A stretch of 64,000 nt of DNA from Holothuria scabra (GCA_037179385.1 CM074194.1:2497001-2561000), one strand, 5' to 3'. Counted from the stretch's first letter, positions 10,116-22,087 are shown. The notes: generated by a model from the sequence alone, not told the origin. Made by a program: numbers and translations.

Positions 10116-10662
10116 GGTTACCGGTCGTTTCGCCCCCTAGCCAGTTCGCCCCCTAGCCAGTTCGCCCCCTACCAGTTCGCCCCGGTCCTTTCGTCCCCTT
10201 GCCAGTTCGCCCCTTGAAGGAAGTCATTTCGCCCCCCAAGTGGAAGTCGTTTCGCCCCCAGAATACGAGTTTGACATGGAATTAACTGCCCGTAAAATAG
10301 AGTTGTTATGGTTGTCATAACCGTTTAGACAAGTAACGGCAGTGTATCGTGGAAAGATTGTGACAAAAAAGATGCCAAATTCTAGAATACCTCCACCATT
10401 TATGAAAAATGCTCATTGTAACTTCGAAAAAGTGAGTTGCAAAAAAAAAAAAAAAAAAATTGTAGCTCCGAAAAAGAGAGTTGCAAAAGAAAAGAGTTGG
10501 AAAGAAAACTGCTTTGAAAAGATTAGGGGGCGAACTGGTAGGTCGAAGGGGGCGAACTGGCACGTCTTAGGGGGCGAACTGGTAATTGCTTGGGGGCGAA
10601 CTGGCATTTAGGGGGCGAACTGGTAGGGGTGAACTGTCAAGGGGGCGAAACGACCGGCTACC
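10116..10662. mobile_element. TU-like foldback transposon with CCAGTTCGCCCC subrepeats and 9-bp target duplication
   Basis: The termini are GGTTACCGGTCGTTTCGCC and the inverse of GGCGAAACGACCGGCTACC. The outer arms are built of short tandem units of CCAGTTCGCCCCCTA type (10130-10260), mirrored as GGGGGCGAACTGG units (10524-10650). The inner part is unique and AT-rich with an A-run. The exact 9-bp sequence ATGCAATTC flanks both ends (10107-10115 and 10663-10671). Long inverted ends made of tandem short repeats are the known organisation of the sea urchin TU foldback elements. A 9-bp duplication also fits Mutator-like elements. No transposase is present; the frames through it simply read the repeats. 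Confidence 0.85.
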
Positions 10663-10684
10663 ATGCAATTCCATAATGGCCTTT

Positions 10685-10865
10685 AAACATTTATGTGACA
10701 ATATTTTTCTTCGTCAATTGTGAAATTTACTTTTCATGCAACTGCTTTTATACCTGGAATGTAGGCAATATTTAAGTCCTGTTATAGCATGAAATATACA
10801 TGAAAGGGTAATAAGGAGAAAATGGTTAGATTAAGCTCAGGATGAATGCTTATCACCTTTTAACT
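10685..10865 (+). repeat. MITE family B, degenerate copy
   Basis: It shares ATGTGACAATATTTTTCTTCGTCAA...GTGAAATTTAC, then GCAATATTTAAGTCCTGTTAT and a weak right end with the family. Both termini are poorly preserved. It directly follows the foldback element, which apparently inserted next to or into it. Confidence 0.5.
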
Positions 10866-11464
10866 TCTTTCTTTTAGAGTGTCCTGTGGGTAGAAATCAA
10901 TTTTCAGTGCTGTTAATAGCTGATCCCAGAAATTTCTTTAAAGTTGGGTTTTACATGTGGCAGTTAAAGGGGTAGGGAGGGAGTGGGGAGACTCTTGTCA
11001 TTACTATGCCTCCATTTTCTAATTTTGGCTTAAAAACACCAAAACCACACTGTGTTTCAAAACAGTCTGCAGCACAAGGGTAGGGAATTACTGAAGGTAC
11101 CATATTTGTATTTATTAGTCAAATAATTTGTTTGGCCAAGATAGTTTAATCTTGAATGAAAAAAAATAAAAAGACATTTGTTGTATTAAAGGGGGTTTTG
11201 CCAAAAACTGAAGGGAGGGGGGCATGGATTTATTACTGCCAAACTCTATTTCAAAACTGATGGTGCCCTCAGCTAAAGCTACAAGTGGGTTCAGAGGGGA
11301 CAGAGGCTTGCTTCAAGGTCTCCCTCCCCATAAGGTGTAATCTGAAGCATTTTGAAAGCTATTTATTCATGTAAATTCAAACATTGAAAAGGTGCCCTCA
11401 TCTTAAAGTGCACCTCAAGTAAAAAAAAAATCCCAAAATATACACAGTTACACACACTAAAACT
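10866..11464. other. Unassigned intronic DNA
   Basis: Only low-complexity patches are visible (G-rich runs near 10970 and 11205, A-runs near 11160). No exon or clear element boundary was found. Confidence 0.35.
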
Positions 11465-11740
11465 CAGGAGCTTGGAGGTTTGCCCTTTGGACCCTCACTG
11501 GGGCTTTGCCCCTTGACACCACCAGGGGCCCTAATGCGGGCCCCTGGACCCCACCTGTTGAGCTTTGCACTTCACGCTCGGTGTCACCTTCGGTGCCATG
11601 AGTGGAGTATACCAGTGCCTCCCTGCAAAATTGTTGTGCCTCCCAGTGCCCCCCTAGAATGAAAAGACCTTGTTTCTTTATTTAACTTGGTGACACTACA
11701 TAACACATTTGTGTTGGTGTGTTGTTAAACCTTATCTTAC
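11465..11740. repeat. GC-rich dispersed repeat patch
   Basis: A GC-rich block (GGGGCTTTGCCCCTTGA, CAGGGGCCC, GCGGGCCCCTGGACCCC) contrasts with the AT-rich surroundings. It is followed by GGTGACACTACATAACACATTTGTGTTGGTGT, a stretch found again near 18542-18570 (GGTGACACTATATAACACATTCGTATTGGTGT). It is therefore part of a dispersed repeat, class unknown. Confidence 0.5.
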
Positions 11741-12719
11741 TAACTGACGCCACTGGTGCTGGGTAGGAATATGGAGTGCTGGATGCTACCCAGTGCCACC
11801 CACTGTAGCTACATCTGTGGTTTTGACAGGAAGTATATGGAGGCTTTAATGTTTATGTTTTTTATGTATACATGTAATCCCAACATAACTTTCCCAGTTG
11901 CTGTTGCAATATGCCTGCAACCTCTTCAGAACTATGCTCCAAAGCGGGCATCTTGACAGTGGTATATATTCATCTTGTACCAAATGTAATAGAACATGAC
12001 TGCAATGTGACAGCTAACAAAACTAAAATTTATAAACACATTTACTCCAAAGTTTACAGCAAATTTGTTTCAAGTTTACAACAATGTTGCAATATTGGTG
12101 GCTGAATACCATCAAAATATGACCTCTCTGTAACAAAGATGTGCAAATTTTTCACTCAGAGGTAAAAGCTGCAGTCATGTTAACTGGCCTTTGGTTCAAG
12201 TGGTTTTCTCCTACAACACAAACCCATTGGAAAGGAACCTTTGTTACTGAAAAATTTACTGCTGTTATGGAATGTTTTTGTAAGGCTTTGCCTGTATTCT
12301 TGAGTCACAAAAGGTCACATCTTAAAATTCTACTGTGAGAACACAGGTTTCCCCTAATGGATATAAATCAAATAGAAACTAAATTCCCATATTTTTGGAG
12401 TGTTTATAATGTTGGTAGATGCAGGGACTTGCCATTGTCTTGGTAGATGTTTTTGCAGAAGAGCTGTACCAACTTGATGACAGTTTGGTGGCTTAGGATG
12501 GCATTCAAGAGAGAAAATTCTTAATTATGAATCTGAAAAGCCAGGGGTCACAGATTTTAAATTTGTTTAGCCATTGCAGGTAGAAAGCTTACCTCAGGCT
12601 AATATAGAAACATGTCATTTAGCTATGAGGTGAACACTGGAATAGGATTGGTGTCCCTTTTATGTGAGGATGATGAAGCAGAAGATTTTTTATAACATTT
12701 TCCCTCTTATGTTCCTTGA
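11741..12719. other. Unassigned intronic DNA
   Basis: Several frames of 64-66 residues occur, none with a recognisable motif, and no convincing exon was seen. Confidence 0.35.
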
Positions 12720-13375
12720 GATCTTGAAGAAGTACTTTTTAGGCTGGTTTGCGAAAATTCACCAACTTTTTCTCCATTTCTTCAGTTTTCTTCACACACT
12801 TTTGACAAATGGTCAAACTTTTGCAATCGTTTCATGAGCGAATAATTAATAGTGCAGTTCAAAATTTTAAAATATGTGACCAGACACTTTTTCAAATAAT
12901 TCACAAATCCATTACAACCCAGGATACAGACAAGCAGTGTTGTCACCACACCGAGCGCTGTGGGGCAGTGCTACCTAGCTCTGAAATTCTCCCCATGGTA
13001 CTCGCCATCAATTTCAGCATCACCCCCTGGCACAAGTTTTTTACCCTAACTTCTGAATAAAATTCTTAGATATCTTTAGAATTGAGTGATAATCCCATGT
13101 TTTTTTGTAAGCACTCTCCAATCTGCAATAATTTGTCAAAGGGGAGGGGGACACTCCCTACCCCTTAGACAGCTCCCCCAGGATGGTGATCAAAATTTAC
13201 ATGGCTCTCAAAATGGTCTTGTGAGAACCCTGCAGACAAGTTAAGAAAGTGTAATTTTTGTTTTTTTTAAGTTCTAGATGTGAAACTTGACATTATGCTT
13301 ACAATAAGTATTTTCATGGTGTAGCACCTTGTCATGTTATTGATATCAACTCAGTATGCAAGCTGTAAACTGTAT
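12720..13375. repeat. Dispersed repeat C, copy 1 (interrupted)
   Basis: It shares with 13790-14145 the ordered blocks GACAAATGGTCAA, GTGACCAGACACTTTTTCAAAT, CAGGA(T/C)A, GATGTGAAACTTGACATTATGCTT and TTATTGATATCAACTCA. Relative to copy 2, about 320 extra bases (12930-13250) lie in the middle, suggesting an insertion that carries CACACCGAGCGCTGTGGGG. Confidence 0.55.
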
Positions 13376-13482
13376 TGCTATCTTTTGAACTGGCATTGAA
13401 AATTGAGAAAGCAGTGGATCTTTGCCCTCACATGCCTTGCCAATGACTTCACCATGAAAGGCTAGTATATTTCAGAAGTGGT

Positions 13483-13742
13483 TAACCAATTCTCCTAACC
13501 TACTACATATTAGGTCCCTCCCACAACCATCTAAACCTCATCCTCATCCAAACACAATTTCAGTTCAGTGCTTCAGGGTGAATATATGCAATATCCAATG
13601 TTTTATCAATGCACTCTCAGTACAGTTCATGCTGTGTGTGTAATGTGAGCTAAAGTTGTCAATCAAAGAGCTGTGCCAATTGAGAATTTCTGTAGACTAC
13701 TATAAAAATTGTAGTTTGGGGTGAGAGTTGATTGCCTTTAAA
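13483..13742 (-). mobile_element. MITE family A, copy 2 (inverted)
   Basis: Read on the minus strand it has the family landmarks: GTAGTTTGGGGTGAGAG at the 13740 end, AATTGGCACAGCTCTTTGATTG, and GGGAGGGACCTAATATGTAG near 13505. The distal terminus near 13483 is diverged. It sits between the two copies of repeat C. Confidence 0.7.
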
Positions 13743-13789
13743 ATGCAGACATCACTCTCTTGTCACAGGTGACAGGAGATGTTAAAGCG

Positions 13790-14145
13790 GCTCATTGAGT
13801 TGGTGCATAAAATTCCACAAATTTTTCCAAACCTGGTAAGTTTTTTCACATACCAATGACAAATGGTCAATCTTAGACAGTCCCCATATCCTATAAACAA
13901 ACAACTGTTTTATGTGTGAGTTCTTAACGGTTCAGTTCGCTTCTCAAAAATTCGTGACCAGACACTTTTTCAAATTGTGCTTAAAACCGTTGCAAGTCAG
14001 GACATTACAAAATTCAAAATTTTAGCTTTTTTCCCGTAACTATTGGATATGAAACCGGACTGATTATGCTTTCTATAAGCATTGTCATCTTTATAGTGAC
14101 CCTTTATCACTCTCATTAAGTTATCGATATCAACTCAAGGAGCCC
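13790..14145. repeat. Dispersed repeat C, copy 2
   Basis: This is an uninterrupted copy of the sequence described at 12720-13375, with GTGACCAGACACTTTTTCAAAT at about 13960 and TTATCGATATCAACTCAAGG at the end. Class unknown. Confidence 0.55.
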
Positions 14146-15861
14146 CTTCAAAGTAAAAAGGTTCTTTGGCTAAAAAAAGTCTTCCTTCATTTAAAACAAT
14201 GACCTGCTGGTGCAGAATGACAGGCAGAGTTTTCTTGAAATACAATTTTTGAAGAGAGAAATGGAGTTACAGCCCCAAACTAATTTGTTGGCCCAAAATT
14301 GCAAATTTGATGCATCCCCAACTCTTGTTATTAATTACATTTTGTGAAGATGAAGCTTTTGCCTGAGTTTACTTGTTAGACTTAGCATATTTTATAATAA
14401 TTGCAGCTCTCCTTTTGTTGTGTGTCACTTTTGTCTTTGTTGAATGCAATGTTTCCCTTTGAAGGAAATCATCAATCTCCTGGATGAAAGTATAATTATC
14501 TAAGTCAAATCACAGATTTCCATTGAATTCATTTTTGAAGGCTGCCCTCACATTGTCACTTGTTCTGAACTAGTGGAATGTAACACATATTGTACTGCAT
14601 TTACATCTGCACCCAACTCTTCCCTCAGTCAGCATAAGGGTAAAATGTCTCTTCAGACTTAGGCTTTCTGTGTAGCAAAAAAAAATTTGTAGAACCTACA
14701 GCTTTAAAGTCTGTGATTTTACTTTTTGTCCTGGGGTGATGGAAAAGTGGAATGCAACATTTACACAGAACTTCATGGATCTCAGTAAAAATGGAAATTA
14801 AATCTCAGAAAACTTTCTAATAAAGAAAAGCTAGGAAAGAAGTCATGTTTCCTGAATTTTTGCTCATTTTTTCTTGGTTTAGGAGCTAAATTTTTCCTCT
14901 CTGGTGCCAAATGTATTCCTCCAATCACCACAATTTCTCTTTTAGGAACCTTTCAACTTTAAAACTTTTTCCAAACATTTTTGCCAAGGGTGCATATTTG
15001 GCCAAATGTGAGGTCAGTCTGTTGTTGAAAGTATTCTAGTACATAGTTAACGTGGAATGAACAAACATGGTCTTTATCCAAAATATGAAAAAATGAAGTC
15101 ATATCAAATTGAATCTTTCAATTCATCAAATTCCAAATTGTTTGTTTATATTGGGTACTGCAGGTAAGGTGATCATGATTTATGTGCATTATTATATGCA
15201 CTTTGTATAGGAATGTTAATGCTTGAAGACGTGCAACTTAATCTTATCTTTTGGCTTACTCTCTAGCATGAAATGTTCAAATCACATTTCTGCTTACCTA
15301 TACCACTGAGAAAAGTAGTGGCGCTATTCATAAATTCCACTGCTGACAAGAAGTAAATCAAAAGAATGACACAGATTTTTCAATGATTGAAACTTAGTAT
15401 CATATGCATCAGCATTGCATTTTTCCTCAAAATAGAGCAGTAAAAAGATACATTTATCTGTAGCTTTTGGTTCTGTAAATGTGGAATGTAACTGTGATCC
15501 AGCTACTTTTCACAGGACCACGGTCTCAATTATAGTTGTTGCCATATAAAGTAGAAGTTTAGAAGGCTATGGAAAGATTGATCAAGCTGGAAGTTGTAAA
15601 ATGCTGCCATCACTTATGGACTGAATCTCCATGTTCAGGGCAACACTTCATGCGGCTGGCAGGAAGTTACTTGGAATAACATGTTAGGTCTACTTCATTC
15701 TAAAATGTTTGTTGAAAATTGGTGACAAGATAGTGGTGACAACATTAGTCACACAGCTACATTAGTCTCTTTTAAATTCCAACTACTTCAGTACTGCAGT
15801 TTATAATGATCTGTCTACATGATTTGGTTACCAATCACGGTGAAATTGTTGATACACTTAA
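14146..15861. other. Unassigned intronic DNA (about 1.7 kb)
   Basis: AT-rich sequence without long frames, exons or repeats that I could pair within the window. Confidence 0.4.
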
Positions 15862-16164
15862 AAAGGCCCAATCCTCTCACCCCAAACTGCAATTTTGGTA
15901 GGGGTGTATCCAAATTCTCAATTGGCTCAGCTTTTTGATTGACAGCTAATTCAAACAATGCAAAGTGCCACAGCTTGTATTGCACAGCATGAAGTATACT
16001 GAGAGTGTTTTGATTATACACATTGAACCTTTTAATACTCACTCTGACATAATAAACTCAGACTATGTCTGGATGAGGAGGAATTTCAGACAATTGTGGG
16101 AGGGGCTTAAGTAAGAAGATTAGGAGAAATGGCACTGTTTGGGATGAGAGAATTGGGCCTTTAA
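15862..16164 (+). mobile_element. MITE family A, copy 3
   Basis: The termini are AAAGGCCCAATCCTCTCACC and GGGATGAGAGAATTGGGCCTT, a long and nearly complete terminal inverted repeat. The interior matches the 6174 copy: CAATTGGCTCAGCTTTTTG, ATTGACAGCTAATTC, AATAAACTCAGACTATGTC, GGGAGGGGCTTAAGTAAG. This is the best-preserved copy for defining the family. Confidence 0.85.
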
Positions 16165-17087
16165 AGGACGGTTGTTTTACAACCATAAACAGCCATGGAT
16201 TGTTTTTCTTTTTTTTTTTTGGAGGGGGGGGGGGGGAGAGGGGAGTAATGGTAACTTTTGATCAGTAAGGGACACAAAACTGTTTCAATGGCCTTCACCC
16301 TTTGCCTTGGCAACCCATGGCTATAAGCTTAGGAAAGGCCCTGGCCTCCATGGCTATGCATGGGCTTAGGGAAAGGCTGTGTGGCTTATAAATTTCAAGT
16401 TCACATTAGATGGCCAACCAACTTCAAATTTAGATCAAAACCAGTTTCTTTTGAAAGGCTGTTTGACGAAAATCAAAGAATTTTCACCCATCCAGAAGTG
16501 AAATTTTCCTCCTGGTTGCTGAGCTTCATCTCTTCAAATGACACAACCATTATCCTTTTGGCCACAACACCACTGTTCATCTCCAGCAACTCCCTGTTTC
16601 ATCCAAATAATCCATAGTCTATTTCCCTGAAAAGAACAGCACAATAGGATTCATTGAATCTGTTACATATATCATCACTCATTCCATGGAACCTGAATAT
16701 CCATTGTATCCATGAGATCATGAATATTCATTATCGTGATGTATTTTCTGTTATCACCAGTAGAGTGATATGATTGGTACTTGATGACAAGTAGCTCATA
16801 GGAGCTGGTGATAAAATATGTGGAGGCTATTTCTCCTGGAAGGCCACAAAAAAAAAAAAAAAAAAAAAAAAAAAACGGAAGAATTTTCATGTAAATGCTG
16901 GTTTATGTTTTAAATCTATTTTCCTCACTATGTTCATTTAAACTTTCCCCATTGAGAATATTGTGTATTGTCAGTAAACTTTACCGTTGCTATTCTTTAA
17001 CAAGTAAATGATTGCATGAAATTAAAAAAAAAAACCTTAAAAGAGCTTGGCTTCCCAAGTCACACATAGTTTGAATCAACATGACAG
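16165..17087. other. Unassigned intronic DNA with homopolymer tracts
   Basis: It holds a T-run plus G-run at about 16205-16236 and a long A-run at 16849-16875. No supported exon or element boundary was found. Confidence 0.4.
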
Positions 17088-18240
17088 TGAGTATGTCTGT
17101 GTCACAAGGTTAGACCCTGCGCAGAGGAAGTCGAGGACATAGGCGCGGTGAGGTGAGTTAGGCAGACAAGTGTAAAGAGAAAGATAAACCTCGTTTTAAG
17201 TTCAGAATTGTGAGTTTTGCACAACTCAAATATACATTTATAAGCTATCAAAATACATACAAAAATATATTCAACTTTCATTACAAAATACATCAAAATA
17301 CATATATTCAAGGCAAAAAAGAAATATAAATGTTAAGGCAACAGTACACTACTTCTGCAATCACATAAATTTCACCTTAAGCTCTCCTGACCTGATGACT
17401 ACCCCTACTAACACTGCTGCACAGTACCCCTACATATATCAGCTCTCGCTCTACGGTAGTCTACTCGGAATACAGTGCGACCCTCGGGGTAATAACGTTG
17501 GCGTTTGGAAGGAGGACCATCAAGGTAGAGTAATCTCTGGCTCGAGGCTTTCCTCACAGCCTAAATCCTGTTACGGAGACGTGGGTGGTGGGCGTCGTGG
17601 GTTACTCAGTGGATAAGAACGGATGGCCAGGGTACTCCAAAAGTCGGACCAGATAAACACGACACAACATCAGGACTCTTAAATTCCAATAAAACTTCCT
17701 GCTGGATTACAGTACATCAGTTGTGACATGAATATATAGTCCTGTCACTAAAATTATTGGGCTAGAAACGGAGCCTCATTTACACTATAATTTCACTGAC
17801 TTGAAAACGGAGTCAACTTTCCTTTTTAAAGGCTAGGAACCAGCCTTTTACAATTTTTGGCTAGAAAACGGAGCCATTTCAATATACGCTTGGGCTAGAA
17901 ACGGAGCCCTCTCCAGGAACACAGTTAGTGTACAGGCTAGAAACGGAGCCTTTTCACGTCTTGAGTTCGGCGTGGCAACTAACTTGCTTCCTTTACGTAT
18001 AATACCAACGCACCCTAGGCCATCCTTTACCAACACTAAATAATGAACTAATTCAACACCTGGAATGCCTTTTCTATTGCTACCCAGAAACCTTACTTAA
18101 ATCCCTGCATACCCACAATACTATTTGCATTTCTGCCAAGTAACAATTACCTAGACACGTGCCCATACGATGACAGAGAAATACCGACAAGGATTAACGA
18201 CAAGCTATCCTGTAGACCCTGAATATTTATGAACACGTGT
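17088..18240. mobile_element. Candidate LTR-like or other element bounded by GACAG
   Basis: This block of about 1.15 kb is more GC-rich than its surroundings. GACAG occurs at both edges (17083-17087 and 18241-18245), compatible with a 5-bp target duplication. It has an AATAAA (17687-17692) and a cluster of short hairpin repeats GGCTAGAAACGGAGCC (17760-17950). The ends are not the TG...CA expected of an LTR, and no primer-binding site or gene is visible, so the class is unresolved and the bounds may be wrong. Confidence 0.3.
17760..17950. repeat. Spaced GGCTAGAAACGGAGCC hairpin repeats
   Basis: Full copies lie at 17760-17775, 17859-17875 (one extra A), 17893-17908 and 17935-17950. Degenerate ones lie near 17800 (TGAAAACGGAGTC) and at 17831-17845 (GGCTAGGAACCAGCC). 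Each copy can pair GGCT with AGCC around an 8-9-nt loop. The spacing is irregular, so this is not a simple minisatellite. Confidence 0.75.
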
Positions 18241-19752
18241 GACAGTCTGTCTGTTCTGGGTCTGTCCCCCCCTCCAAAAAAAAAAAGAAAGTGGGGAAAA
18301 AAAAAGGGGGGCATAAAGATCGAATGCCCAAACTGTAGTCTAGAGACATTAATTTTTCTTTTTTTTGTAAAAAATTCAAATTCCATATTGAGATTTCATT
18401 TTGCACAAACTTTTATGAAAATGGTGTTGCAACAAAACTTCAAATTCAATTTCCTCATTTTAAAAAATGTAAAACTATTGTCTCTGGGGACAACCTTGGT
18501 GTGCAAATTGTTGACTTTTTATGTGAGACTTTTTTTTCCCTTGGTGACACTATATAACACATTCGTATTGGTGTCTTCAAATTCCATCTAAGAAACTGTT
18601 TACATAAAATTGCAAACATTGATAATGCATTGGCACATCATGCTGTAGTGAAGTGAAACTACAATACTCTTACACATTCAAATAAACTGAAGGGATGCAG
18701 TATAAGAATTGCTTCTAAATTTACATTTTTGTGGCTTTTAATGCCAAAGCAAAAGATTTCCTGTATGTTTCATTTGTGCTTTTTTGCAGTAACTAAATTT
18801 TTTTCTTCCTTAAAGACTGAAGTGGATCGTAAAATTAGTTAATACTTATGCACTATGGAAAAGACCTGTGCTCACTCTGAATTTTATTTTGTTCTTTGTT
18901 GTATAGCTGTTTCATCCTGTTTTAATATTCTTCTCCAGTTGTTTAAGAGTCCTTGATCAAGTATGTATAAAGCTTACTTGCCAATAATAGAAACCCTTGT
19001 TAAATTGGGAAGTATTGCTGAAAATGTAAAGGACTTACATTTTTGTATCATTGACCTTGTGGGTTGTTCCCATTCTGTCCTGTCAAGTGGAAATATCTAC
19101 AGAACTGCTGTAATCAAATAGAACCTGAGCCTGGAGAGGGTCATAGATTATACAATAGGGAATCCACACAGTATCAGTGGAATCTAGAATTGCGTGGGTT
19201 GGTGTGGAGGTTATTTGTTGAGAAACAAGGAAGCTACTCACTTCACTGGTACAACACACACCAACAAGACACAAGTCTCTTGCAAACTTATTCAGCCAGG
19301 CACGTAAAAGGAACAGCACTCAGTGTATCGACTGAGGGTTATTCATGCATGCATGGGAACTGGCAGTCTACCAGTTTGGTGTTGCTGTGCTCTGGTGGTA
19401 TAGTCATGTAAACTGTGGCACTGCCATACATATGTGTGTGATTGATCTGTGGCAGGAAGGTCTCTCCAGGGGTTTGAATATATTCCTTTAGAGGAATACC
19501 TCATCTAGGACTGAACTCAACCTAGACAGGAATTTTATTTGGAGATGTTCAAAAGTTGATTTTGCTTTCTTTGGGTCAGAGCTGTCTTTCATGGTCTGGA
19601 GTTGCATTGTTATATTTGTATCTTCATTGTAATAGACACAGGAACAGCTAGACAGTCATTTCATTGCCAAGTGTCATAAACAGTGTATGATAGTGATAGT
19701 GTATGGTAGTGACAGTGAACGCTAGTGAGAAGGTACGATAGTGACTGATAGA
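18241..19752. other. Intronic DNA upstream of the alternative first exon
   Basis: It contains C- and A-runs near 18270-18310 and a dispersed-repeat piece near 18542-18590. The sequence immediately upstream of 19753 may hold a promoter and 5' untranslated region. I see no clear TATA box or CpG-rich island. The 115-residue frame at 19064-19411 has no recognisable domain. Confidence 0.35.
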
Positions 19753-19854
19753 ATGGAGGAAAGATGCCCCAAAAGTGGAGATGGTTCTGTGGAACTGGTG
19801 CGGGTTAGGAGAAGAACCTCTAGGGCACATCAAAGCAAACTTCTGGCGAGTAAG
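19753..19854 (+). CDS. RGS12/14-like gene, alternative first coding exon
   Basis: An ATG in strong context (A at -3, G at +4) opens 34 codons, MEERCPKSGDGSVELVRV and then a basic RRRTSRAHQSKLLASK stretch. It ends at a consensus donor (AAG|gtaagt, 19855). An in-frame TGA at 19726-19728 and the lack of a credible acceptor show the frame cannot extend upstream, so this is a first coding exon. Its phase-0 end joins the 22-nt microexon at 47625 (phase 0) and continues in frame into the RGS exon. This implies a short isoform with its own promoter, lacking exon 3531-3650 and anything upstream. R12-group genes are known to use alternative promoters. Joining to 47625 is inferred. Confidence 0.6.
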
Positions 19855-21490
19855 GTAAGTGGTAATGGTTTGCTGCTTCCAGTAGAAGATTTAAACTTAG
19901 TAAAGATGTGGCACAGTTGTTCAGGATTTGAGTTTTGAATTTTGCAAAATAAGCTACAAATCACACTCCTTAGGAAATTTAATTTAATAAAGAGTGTGAT
20001 AGGTGTACTTATTTATGAAACTTTATCAGATAAAGTTCTTTATCAAGGTGTAAAAATACAATCACAGGCATTTGAGGCTAGTGTTTGTGTGTGATTATGC
20101 TAGCAATAGCATACTACAAAATTCAAGGACTGTTGGTGGCACAGTATAAGTATGGTCATTGTGATAAACCATAGAAGTAGTGTTGTGCATGCATATATAA
20201 GGAAGGGACTTGTGAGGTTTACTTGTCGATGCTGTACAAATGTTAATTTTCCTGTGTAGGTTGAATACAGGAAGTCAAGGTACCTCATTACAACTGAGTT
20301 TTATATGTAATGGTGTATTAAATGGAGAATTAACTTTACACTGCAGACCTGTGCTATAACTTCTGAGTGAAATGCTGCAAGTAGCAAAAGTACCAAGCAG
20401 AGGTTTGTGAAGAAACAGTGAGGGGTGGGCATGTGGGGATAAAGAGCCCTGAAAGCTGCGCTTTTCCATTCTTGTAGCTAGGCTAGATTAATGGAAACAT
20501 CTTTTAATGGTTGGGAGACCTGTACAATTCCCTCTGGTGATTTCCGTGTGGAGGTGATTAATAGTTCATGTGCGTAAACAAATCTTTACTACAGTTTGTA
20601 ATTCATTAGGACTGTCAGTTACAGTTACCATGCATTCATAGACAAGATAAGAAATTGTGTAAATAAATTGTGCAAGCTAGTAGCTAAGTGGTGTTGATGA
20701 CATGTGTTCACAGTCAAGAGGGAATGTAACTACAACTAAAGTAACCCAAATTGTTTGTGAACAATTTCACTTCCTCAAAATATCACAATAAGACTCTACT
20801 GTGGTCAAAGTCCTGTATACTGTCCTTGACTAGTAATTGAAAAGACTGCATCAGTAGTGTGCCAGGGATGGTACATTATATAAAACAACTGAACTTTTAC
20901 AAGTCTAAAGTTTATTAGTCTAAACCTTTCCATGGCGATCAAAGACAAATTGGTAACGTCCCCTCCCCACCTGTCCCCATATTGTCCCACCCCTCTCCTT
21001 CCTTCCACCCAAAGAAATAGGTCTATGCTGTATGTACATTTGCAAAATGGATTAGACCCTACATGTGGGTGCAGAGTGCAGAGTGCAGAGTGCAGAGAGA
21101 AGCAACGTTTTTCTGGTATCCTCATCTCATCCATTGCTTACTTGAAACATTTTTTAGAGGTATCAAGACTTGAATATAGGAAAAGTAGTATGTGTATATT
21201 CTTTGCCAGGGATTAGTGTGTTTGCCCTAGTAACAGTAGTTCTACAGTACCTTGCAGTATTGATAGCCATGTCTACAATTTGGAATAAACCTTTGATAAA
21301 AAAAACCTTTGAAAAGAGGAAGTGCTGTGTTAATAAGCTTTCAAGTACTTTTCTTTTCACTCAATAATGATAGCTTGGATATTTATGAGCTACAGTAATA
21401 TTCTGTTAATCACTGCACTGTAGCATTTCATATCGTGATGGCTGACTATCTATTCTGTTGCCTTAGAAAATATTCCAGGGAAGGACAGTC
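19855..21490. other. Unassigned intronic DNA
   Basis: No exon is supported. A short tandem of GTGCAGA units lies at about 21070-21100. The frames of 94-109 residues at 20805-21216 overlap on opposite strands and carry no motif. Confidence 0.35.
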
Positions 21491-22087
21491 TTAATTACGG
21501 TCAACTTTCACCTGAAAGCACAATTTTTTTTTATAGTTGTGTGCCGAAATTTTCAATTGGCACAGCTCTTTCATTGACAGCAAGTTCAAAAATTGCAGAG
21601 TAGTGTAGCTAATATTACATAGCATATAGTACTGTACTGGGAGTGCTTAAAGGGCCAGTCCTCTCATCCCCTCTTTGATTGACAGCTAATTCAAACAATG
21701 CAGAGTACCAAAGCTTATATTACACAGCATGAACTGTACTGAGAGTGTTTTGACTATACACATTGAGCTTTCCTATTCTCACCTTGAAGCAATAAACTGA
21801 AATTGTGTCTGGATGAGGATGAATCTTAGACAATTGTGGGAGGGGCTTAAGTAAGTAAGAAGACTAGAGAATTGGTCCTGCTTGGGATGAGGGAATTGGG
21901 CCTTTAATCAGGGAGTTGGTTTAATTACTCACAGTTGGGGTCTTGTATACTCACAATGAAACAATTTACTGAGATCTAGATGAGGATGAGTTTAAGGAAG
22001 TTGGGGGGGGGGGGGTGGGGGTGGGGAGTGAAGCAAGTAGGTTAGGAGAATTGGAACTGTTTGGGATGAGAGAATTAAATCTTTAGG
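21491..22087 (+). mobile_element. MITE family A, copy 4 (old, split by a younger copy)
   Basis: The left part (21491-21649) holds diverged family landmarks: TTTTCAATTGGCACAGCTC, CATTGACAGCAAGTTC, ATAGTACTGTACTGGGAGTGCTT. The right part (21905-22087) resumes at ACTCACAATGAAACAATTTACTGAG and ends GGGATGAGAGAATTAAATC. The family sequence continues across the insertion point, which shows this older copy was interrupted by the copy at 21650-21904. Confidence 0.65.
21650..21904 (+). mobile_element. MITE family A, copy 5 (nested, TA target duplication)
   Basis: The termini are AAGGGCCAGTCCTCTCATCC and GGGATGAGGGAATTGGGCCTT, with TA on each side (21648-21649 and 21905-21906). It lacks about 45 bp just inside the left end relative to the 6174 copy. 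Because the host is another family A copy whose sequence is restored when this element is removed, the TA duplication can be read directly. TA target use points to a Tc1/mariner-type mobiliser. Confidence 0.8.

Noticed and set aside
10315..10611. Frames of 64-89 residues on both strands around the A-run at 10440
   Set aside because: They read through the foldback element's subrepeats and homopolymer, with no protein family signal.
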